5,231 bases of DNA, taken from Acidobacteriaceae bacterium (lineage in GTDB: Bacteria; Acidobacteriota; Terriglobia; Terriglobales; Acidobacteriaceae). Location: positions 1 through 5,231 of the forward strand of contig JASHUF010000477.1 in assembly GCA_030040175.1 (NCBI GenBank), given 5' to 3'. Shown one piece after another: positions 1 to 3,635 of this stretch. The stretch's first letter is position 1, and each line of letters starts with the position of its first letter. A model generated the notes under the pieces. The model was not told the origin of the DNA and ran no database searches. It saw only the letters and a program-made list of their open reading frames with translations. Both the position numbers and the translations under genes were made by a program.

Positions 1-534
1 GAATTCGCGTGGATGGTGAGGGATCGTGTTCTCCCACCCTTGGCGCAAGAACAAGAACGCGCCAAGGATGGGGCACCCTCGGTTGATGGCGGGCGGGGAT
101 CGCTCGCTGCAGGTCCTTCGACTCCGTCCGCCAGCGAAGTTAATGCAGGTCCTTCGACTGCGGCCGCTAGCGCGGCCTGCGCTCAGGATGACAAGGCAAT
201 TGAGCGCGCCGCCCTGCGCAACGAAGCGCGCGCGGTGGAGACGGAGATCAAGTTCGCCGGCTATCTGGAGCAGCAGAAGAAGTCGATTGAAAAACTGAAA
301 GCCGCCGAGGCGGTGCAGATTCCCGACTGGATCGCGTACGGCTCCATCAGCGGACTCTCGCGCGAGATGCGGGAGAAGCTGGAGCGCGTGCGGCCGCTGA
401 CCATCGGGCAGGCCAGCCGCATTCCCGGGGTGACGCCGGCTGCGCTGAGCCTGGTGCATGTGGCGATAAGCATTCAGGGCCGGCTCCAGGGCAGGCCGCA
501 GGATGCACGGCGCGCGCAGTCAGCCGGCGGATAA
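1..534 (+). CDS. mnmG: MnmG (GidA) tRNA uridine-5-carboxymethylaminomethyl modification enzyme, C-terminal part (5' truncated)
   Basis: MnmG works with MnmE in the cytoplasm to install the (carboxymethyl)aminomethyl group at C5 of the wobble uridine of certain tRNAs. Only the C-terminal domain is in the window. The frame is open from base 1, starting E-F-A-W, which fits the family's RPE-x-x-W segment, so the ATG at 13 is internal rather than a start. Family signatures are KFAGYLEQQ (about fragment residues 84-92, E. coli VKYEGYIARQ), [21 protein letters not shown] (about 107-127) and the near-invariant [15 protein letters not shown] (about 135-149), part of the MnmE/tRNA-binding C-terminal helices. 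The stop is TAA at 532-534. Oddity: fragment residues roughly 14-64 are a low-complexity Ala/Gly/Ser/Pro stretch encoded by palindromic repeat DNA, where the family normally has a short linker between C-terminal helices. The frame stays open through it, so the protein is probably functional. Downstream it converges with the 552-1136 gene. Confidence 0.93.
   Translation, partial: EFAWMVRDRVLPPLAQEQERAKDGAPSVDGGRGSLAAGPSTPSASEVNAGPSTAAASAACAQDDKAIERAALRNEARAVETEIKFAGYLEQQKKSIEKLKAAEAVQIPDWIAYGSISGLSREMREKLERVRPLTIGQASRIPGVTPAALSLVHVAISIQGRLQGRPQDARRAQSAGG
33..72. repeat. Palindromic repeat inside mnmG: 14-bp arms, 12-nt loop
   Basis: The arms are CCCACCCTTGGCGC (33-46) and GCGCCAAGGATGGG (59-72). 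They are reverse complements except for one mismatch (C37/A68), and the loop is AAGAACAAGAAC (47-58). The form, a 'CCCACCC...GGATGGGGCACCC' palindrome, is like dispersed repeats I remember from Acidobacteriaceae genomes; that recollection is unverified. Within mnmG it is translated as part of a hydrophilic linker. Confidence 0.75.
108..192. repeat. Tandem copies of a GGTCCTTCGACT...GCTCAGGATGAC-type repeat inside mnmG
   Basis: The 16-mer TGCAGGTCCTTCGACT occurs at 108-123 and again at 144-159. The copies are exactly 36 bp (12 codons) apart, so the protein repeats AGPST in frame. The second copy runs through a perfect 6-bp stem GGCCGC (162-167)/GCGGCC (172-177) with a TAGC loop and ends in GCTCAGGATGAC (181-192), whose AGGA partly mirrors the TCCT at the left end. 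The GGTCCTTCGACT/CTCAGGATGAC ends match a widespread intergenic palindrome family as I remember it. The first copy looks shortened or decayed. Confidence 0.7.
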
Positions 535-539
535 ACCTG

Positions 540-560
540 AACCCGCCCTTACTACGGGTT
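540..560. terminator. Small hairpin at the convergent mnmG/DUF4440 gene ends
   Basis: A perfect 6-bp inverted repeat, AACCCG (540-545) and CGGGTT (555-560), has a 9-nt loop that contains the reverse-strand stop codon (552-554). It sits in the 17-bp gap between two converging genes, where a bidirectional terminator would be expected. No T-run follows on either strand, so intrinsic termination is uncertain. Confidence 0.3.
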
Positions 561-1136
561 GCTGCCCTTGTCGCTTTTGGAGAAAAACGGAATGTGCAAC
601 GGCTCTTCGGCCGTCGATTGCTGCGGCTTCTTGGTCTTCGCGCCCGCGTCCGCGCGCAGCAGCGTGCGCTGGGAGTTGATGCACAGCCAGCCGCCGCGCA
701 CGCGCTGATAGACGTGGGTGAAGACGCCCTTTTCGTCGATCTGGGATGCGTTCACCTTGTGATGCAGCTCGTAGGTACCGTTGGCGATGGCCACATCGCC
801 CAGCATGCGCACCGTCACTACCTTCTGCATGAGGTCGAACGTCTTGTCGTCGTTGTTGATGGCCTGAGCCACCTGCTGATTGCGCGTGGTGACATCGCCG
901 GTAGAGGAAACATCGACGAACAAGGGCGAGAGCACCAGCTCCAGCCCGTACTGGTCGCGGCGGTTGACGGCGTCGGACCAGGAGTCTTCAATCTTCTGAA
1001 ACTGCGCGATGGCGGGCGCCTGCGTGGAGGTAGCTCCTGCGGCTGCAGGCGCGGGCGTATCGGTGTCCGGCGCCTGGCCGGCGAGCGCACCCGAGGCGAA
1101 CAGAGCGAGGAAAAGAGAGGCAAAAAGGCGATTCAT
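552..1136 (-). CDS. Secreted NTF2-like (DUF4440/SnoaL-type) protein
   Basis: A 194-residue protein whose function is not known from sequence. Residues 1-19 form a clear Sec signal peptide (MNRLF, hydrophobic core LFLALFASG, cleavage at ALA|G), so it is exported, probably to the periplasm. Residues 20-42 are an Ala/Pro/Thr-rich linker. Residues about 43-162 read like a DUF4440/SnoaL-like cone fold: an opening helix (IEDSWSDAVNRRD), a strand carrying FVDVSSTGDVTTRNQ, the central VRMLGDVAIANGTYEL hairpin, and a closing VYQRVRGGWLCINSQRT segment, which is the family's usual 'y.r..g.W.....q.t' ending. The tail (163-194) is hydrophilic. Such folds serve as small enzymes or as binding domains, and no catalytic set can be assigned. 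The start ATG (1134-1136) has no good ribosome-binding site, since the 12 bases before it are pyrimidine-rich; the signal peptide beginning right there still supports it. It lies downstream of, and on the same strand as, the Crp/Fnr gene, 126 bp away with possible termination signals between, so cotranscription is doubtful. Confidence 0.8.
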   Translation of the reverse strand: MNRLFASLFLALFASGALAGQAPDTDTPAPAAAGATSTQAPAIAQFQKIEDSWSDAVNRRDQYGLELVLSPLFVDVSSTGDVTTRNQQVAQAINNDDKTFDLMQKVVTVRMLGDVAIANGTYELHHKVNASQIDEKGVFTHVYQRVRGGWLCINSQRTLLRADAGAKTKKPQQSTAEEPLHIPFFSKSDKGSNP

Positions 1137-1172
1137 AGAAGGTGAAAGCTCCCACCCGATGAGATTGGCGCC

Positions 1173-1205
1173 GATTTTCCGCGGGAAAAGGCCCCGAGGA
1201 AAATC
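1173..1205. repeat. Strong inverted repeat between the regulator gene and the DUF4440 gene
   Basis: GATTTTCC (1173-1180) and GGAAAATC (1198-1205) are perfect 8-bp arms. After one G/A mismatch, CGGG (1182-1185) pairs with CCCG (1193-1196), giving 12 of 13 pairs with a 7-nt loop. AT-rich arms stand out in this GC-rich DNA. There is no T-run on either side. It lies 57 bp past the regulator's stop and 36 bp before the DUF4440 start, so it could be a transcript-end or processing hairpin, or an operator for the DUF4440 promoter. Confidence 0.55.
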
Positions 1206-1245
1206 ATAGCTCTTGGACGCCAGCCCATGCCCGGAAGAGAGCAGG

Positions 1246-1272
1246 AAAGATGAAAAGCTTGCCTATACAAGC
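1246..1272 (-). terminator. Possible weak intrinsic terminator overlapping the regulator stop codon
   Basis: On the minus strand the transcript reads GCTTG-TATAGG-CAAGC (5-bp stem, 6-nt loop, 1272 down to 1257) followed immediately by TTTTCATCTTT (1256-1246). The stem contains the TAG stop of the Crp/Fnr gene. A hairpin followed by a U-rich tail has the layout of an intrinsic terminator, but the stem is short and has only three G-C pairs. Confidence 0.35.
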
Positions 1273-2027
1273 ATCTGCAGGCGCTCGGGCCGGCGGATGG
1301 TGACCAGGGAATCCTCGATGGCGATCCATCCCTCTTTGCGGAACTGGCCCAGGGTGCGGGTGACGGTTTCCCGCGTGGTCGAGGTCATGGAGGCCATCTC
1401 TTCGTGCGTGAGCAGAAGGGGAAAGCGGTAGGCACCGCCGGGCATCTGCTCGCCGATCTGGCGCGCCAGTTCCATCAGCAGACGGCCCAGCCGCGTGGCC
1501 ACGGTCTCTGAGAGCGCCAGGCGGCAGGCATCCTGCAGGGCAAAGCGGTACTCCTGACAGATGCACTGCACGGCGCGCAACTGCGCGTCGTTATGGCTGC
1601 GCAGGAAAGCGAGAAAGCGCTCGCGTTCGACCGGCCTTAAATGCGCCACCGTGAGCGATTCCGCGGAGACTTCATAGACGCCGTGGGAGAGCACGGCGTA
1701 GAGGCCGAGGATGGAACCGGGGCCGACGACGCGGACAATCATCTGCCGCTCGCCGGCACGGCCGGCGGCCAGCTTAATGTATCCGCTCGAGATCAGGTAG
1801 AGGCAGCGCGCGTCTTCGCCCTCGGTGAACAGCGCCGCCTGGGCAGGAAGGAGAATGTTGCTGCTGGCCAGCTCGAGATCGGCGAGCACCGCCGCGCCCA
1901 GCGCGCAGAACCATCCCGGGCGGCGATTGGCGCAGGCCGCGCATCCGGGCGGAGCCAACCGGGTGGCGCGCTTTTCCGCTGCCCCTTCGGCTGCATGGGT
2001 TAGTTCCGGGATCTGTCGTTCCGCCAT
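1263..2027 (-). CDS. Crp/Fnr-family transcriptional regulator with N-terminal cysteine motif
   Basis: A cytoplasmic DNA-binding regulator of 254 residues. Residues 1-45 are an N-terminal extension with C29-x2-C32-x8-C41. Residues about 46-145 are a cyclic-nucleotide-binding-type beta-roll (LFTEGEDARCLYLISSGYIKL, then VVGPGSILGLYAVL), residues about 146-190 the dimerisation helix, and 200-254 a winged HTH of Crp type (LTHEEMASMTSTTRETVTRTL). Recognition-helix residues R219, E220 and R224 align with E. coli CRP R180, E181 and R185, predicting TGTGA-like half-sites. T223 replaces CRP G184/FNR S212. By my alignment the cAMP ligands E72 and R82 of CRP are replaced (I106, Y118), so cAMP is unlikely. 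FNR's fourth cluster cysteine (C122) aligns with A128, though C75, C155, C157 and C168 are present. The start is ATG 2025-2027 with CAGG a few bases upstream. It is divergent from the cytochrome gene, whose upstream region carries matching sites, so it probably controls that operon and itself. Confidence 0.9.
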   Translation of the reverse strand: MAERQIPELTHAAEGAAEKRATRLAPPGCAACANRRPGWFCALGAAVLADLELASSNILLPAQAALFTEGEDARCLYLISSGYIKLAAGRAGERQMIVRVVGPGSILGLYAVLSHGVYEVSAESLTVAHLRPVERERFLAFLRSHNDAQLRAVQCICQEYRFALQDACRLALSETVATRLGRLLMELARQIGEQMPGGAYRFPLLLTHEEMASMTSTTRETVTRTLGQFRKEGWIAIEDSLVTIRRPERLQMLV

Positions 2028-2118
2028 CGTCCTGCCTGTTTCGCTCTGGCGCGCGGTCCCCGCAGAATTGGCGCGCCCGGCGCGCCTCTGTTCCTCGCGG
2101 GCGCCCTCGATTCCCGGA

Positions 2119-2131
2119 TTCTTCCGAAGAA
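2119..2131. promoter_or_regulatory. Palindrome TTCTTC-C-GAAGAA, candidate operator
   Basis: Perfect 6-bp arms around a single central base, 92 bp upstream of the regulator start. It is not a Crp/Fnr-type motif. It may be the target of another regulator or a chance palindrome; no family can be assigned. Confidence 0.3.
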
Positions 2132-2176
2132 AGAAATTGCCTGCGGGGATTCTGCGTCAGGAGGGCCGAAGCGCGC

Positions 2177-2192
2177 TGTGATGAGGCGCACA
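2177..2192. promoter_or_regulatory. Crp/Fnr-type site TGTGA-TGAGGC-GCACA, facing the regulator gene
   Basis: It matches TGTGA-N6-TCACA at 9 of 10 defined bases (G for T at 2188). It lies 150 bp upstream of the Crp/Fnr start codon. A minus-strand -10-like CAGAAT (2154-2149) would place the site near -42, consistent with autoregulation. The helix residues of the neighbouring regulator (R-E-x3-R) are those that read TGTGA in E. coli CRP. Confidence 0.5.
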
Positions 2193-2357
2193 CCGCAGGA
2201 ATCCGGCGGGAAATCCCCGCTCCCCGCCCGGCCGAACATCTCCTGAAGACAGAATCCACGCATTTCTTTGTGACGCGATGCAAGGATGCGGTTGGCGCGA
2301 GGGCTGTAAATCACTTTGGGAGGAGCAGTTCAAAGCGGGACGGCCATTGACTTCGCC

Positions 2358-2373
2358 TGTGACAGGCATCACG
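2358..2373. promoter_or_regulatory. Crp/Fnr-type site TGTGA-CAGGCA-TCACG upstream of the cytochrome operon
   Basis: It matches TGTGA-N6-TCACA at 9 of 10 defined bases (G for A at 2373). Its centre, 2365.5, is 41.5 bp upstream of base 2407, the start predicted from the -10 at 2395-2400. That is the spacing of class II Crp/Fnr-activated promoters, which commonly lack a good -35, and none is visible here. Binding by the adjacent regulator is inferred. Confidence 0.6.
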
Positions 2374-2394
2374 GTTTGTACCTTCCGGAACACG

Positions 2395-2400
2395 TAATCT
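2395..2400 (+). promoter_or_regulatory. Candidate -10 element TAATCT for the cytochrome operon
   Basis: It keeps the three most conserved bases of the -10 hexamer (TA at the start, T at the end). A start near 2407 would leave a leader of about 166 nt before ATG 2573. Support comes mainly from its spacing to the Crp-type site; alone the hexamer is weak. Confidence 0.35.
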
Positions 2401-2572
2401 CTTGCTCATGGAGCGATGCTCCGCACCCGGCGCGGCATCCGTGGCAAGCGATCCAGCAAGTCGCTTCTGCCGAAGGCCTCGCGCAGCAAGCATGGTTTGA
2501 GGCCGAACGCAACCCGCTGGGGCAGTGGCTCCGGGAAGGCGGCAAAGAAGAGCATCCGAGGCGGTAGGTTTC

Positions 2573-3553
2573 ATGGATCAAGAAAGGCCTGTCATGCAAT
2601 TGCCGATCCACAGAGTGAACGCCAGAGAGGCAGCCGCAAGCGGACGGCGCGTCCTGCGCGCCGGTTGGATTTTGCTGCTGGCGGGGGGCCTTGCCTGCAT
2701 CCCGGCCCGTGCGGCCGGACCGAAGGGCAGCGCGGCGGCGGACACGGCCAAGCCGGCCGCGGCATCGGACTACGTGGGCGCAGACGTCTGCGCCACCTGC
2801 CACGAGGCCGAGGCGAAAAACTTTGCCGGCAATCCGCACCGCAAGATGGTGCTGATGCAGGGCGCGAACGGCGTCACCTGCGAAAACTGCCATGGGCCGG
2901 GACGGGCGCACGTGGAGGGCGGCGGCGACGTGACCAGGATCTTCAACCCCGGCAAAGGCGCGCCCAAGCAGGTGGACCAGACCTGCCTGGGCTGCCATGC
3001 GGGCGCGCATCCTGATTTCGAGCGCTCGCCGCACGCGCGCGCGGGCGTGGGCTGCGCCAACTGCCACAGCATCCACCACAGCGAAGAGACCGCGGAGCTG
3101 CTCAAGGCCGCGCAGCCGACGCTCTGCTTCCAATGCCACACCGACGTGCGGGCTTCGTTCAACATGCCCTTCCACCACAAGGTGCCCGAGGGGCTGGTCA
3201 AGTGCAGCGACTGCCACGACGTGCACGGCACCTTCGAGAAGAGCAACCTGCGCTCGCGCAATGACTCGAACCAGATCTGCACCAAGTGCCACACGGAGAT
3301 GCGCGGGCCATTCGTTTACGAGCACACGCCCATCAAGGGGGAAGGATGCATGGGGTGCCACACGCCCCACGGCTCGCAGAACGCAAGGCTCCTCAACATG
3401 CCCAGCGTCAACATGCTCTGCAACCAGTGCCACAGCCCGGTGGCTGCGGCCACGGTGCACGGCATGGGCGCAGGGTCGTCGGAGCTGACGCCGTGCACCG
3501 ACTGCCACACCTACATCCATGGCTCGAACCTCAATGTGGCGTTTTTGCGGTAG
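2573..3553 (+). CDS. Periplasmic decaheme c-type cytochrome, DmsE/MtrA/PioA type
   Basis: A multiheme electron carrier that in this family sits inside an outer-membrane barrel and passes electrons between periplasm and cell surface. From ATG 2573 it has 326 residues, close to Shewanella MtrA. A signal peptide (basic stretch around RRVLRAG, core WILLLAGGLA, cleavage near ARA|A at about 47) is followed by an Ala-rich linker and ten CxxCH heme sites starting at C73, C103, C138, C161, C185, C211, C236, C259, C283 and C308. Many extra histidines (SIHH, DVHG, TPHG, YIHG) can serve as distal ligands, fitting bis-His hemes. The ending CTDCHTYIHGSN...FLR resembles the DmsE family. C42 in GLAC is a poor lipobox, so a lipoprotein is unlikely. 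The start is uncertain: ATG 2573 (GAGGCGGTAGG upstream), ATG 2594 (AAGAAAGG 6 nt upstream, 319 residues) and GTG 2525 all keep the signal peptide; 2594 is nearly as good as 2573. The barrel gene follows 82 bp downstream. Confidence 0.93.
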   Translation: MDQERPVMQLPIHRVNAREAAASGRRVLRAGWILLLAGGLACIPARAAGPKGSAAADTAKPAAASDYVGADVCATCHEAEAKNFAGNPHRKMVLMQGANGVTCENCHGPGRAHVEGGGDVTRIFNPGKGAPKQVDQTCLGCHAGAHPDFERSPHARAGVGCANCHSIHHSEETAELLKAAQPTLCFQCHTDVRASFNMPFHHKVPEGLVKCSDCHDVHGTFEKSNLRSRNDSNQICTKCHTEMRGPFVYEHTPIKGEGCMGCHTPHGSQNARLLNMPSVNMLCNQCHSPVAAATVHGMGAGSSELTPCTDCHTYIHGSNLNVAFLR

Positions 3554-3573
3554 AAGTCAGGAGGCTGCGACCG

Positions 3574-3594
3574 CGCGACCGATCGCCGGTCGCG
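3574..3594. repeat. Intercistronic hairpin between cytochrome and barrel genes
   Basis: CGCGACCG (3574-3581) and CGGTCGCG (3587-3594) are perfect 8-bp arms with a 5-nt loop (ATCGC). It starts 20 bp after the cytochrome stop and ends 41 bp before the barrel start. No T-run follows, so it is not a typical intrinsic terminator. A role in protecting the cytochrome message or setting the cytochrome-to-barrel ratio is possible. Confidence 0.6.
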
Positions 3595-3624
3595 GACGAG
3601 AGGGAATCAGGGTTCTCTGCAAGC

Positions 3625-3628
3625 GAGG
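3625..3628 (+). promoter_or_regulatory. Ribosome-binding site GAGG for the barrel gene
   Basis: GAGG lies 7 nt before ATG 3636. It fixes that start over the later in-frame ATG at 3702, which would leave a signal peptide without positive charge. Confidence 0.65.
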
Positions 3629-3635
3629 CTTCCTT

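Larger units (their letters stand above)
2028..2572. other. 545-bp divergent intergenic regulatory region
   Basis: The region lies between the divergent starts of the regulator and cytochrome genes. Short open frames run through it, but none has a convincing start, ribosome-binding site or recognisable product. It holds two one-mismatch Crp-type palindromes (2177-2192, 2358-2373), a lone TGTGA half-site (2269-2273), a 13-bp palindrome (2119-2131), a 9-bp inverted repeat GCGGGGATT (2143-2151)/AATCCCCGC (2212-2220) flanking the first Crp-type site, and a plausible -10 element (2395-2400). Confidence 0.75.

Noticed and set aside
1..6. EcoRI site exactly at the window edge and a NotI site at 160-167
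   Set aside because: They may reflect a cloning boundary or chance. The NotI site is part of the repeat stem, and neither gives biological information.
594..1145. Plus-strand open frame of 183 residues opposite the DUF4440 gene
   Set aside because: It is an Arg/Leu-rich antisense shadow. The minus strand carries a clear signal peptide and an NTF2-like pattern.
2316..2567. 83-residue plus-strand open frame ending 5 bp before the cytochrome ATG, possible leader peptide
   Set aside because: It has only TTG starts, a weak and distant ribosome-binding site and no recognised product. It would also begin upstream of the predicted transcription start and contain the Crp-type site.
2676..2701. Possible lipobox (GLAC) making the cytochrome a lipoprotein
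   Set aside because: Gly at -3 and Leu at -2 do not fit the lipobox, and a good signal peptidase I site (ARA|A) follows. MtrA-type cytochromes are soluble periplasmic proteins.
2369..3520. Long minus-strand open frame of 383 residues opposite the cytochrome gene
   Set aside because: It is a GC-driven antisense shadow. The plus strand encodes ten CxxCH motifs and a signal peptide, while the minus product is Val/Ala/Arg-rich with no recognisable domain.
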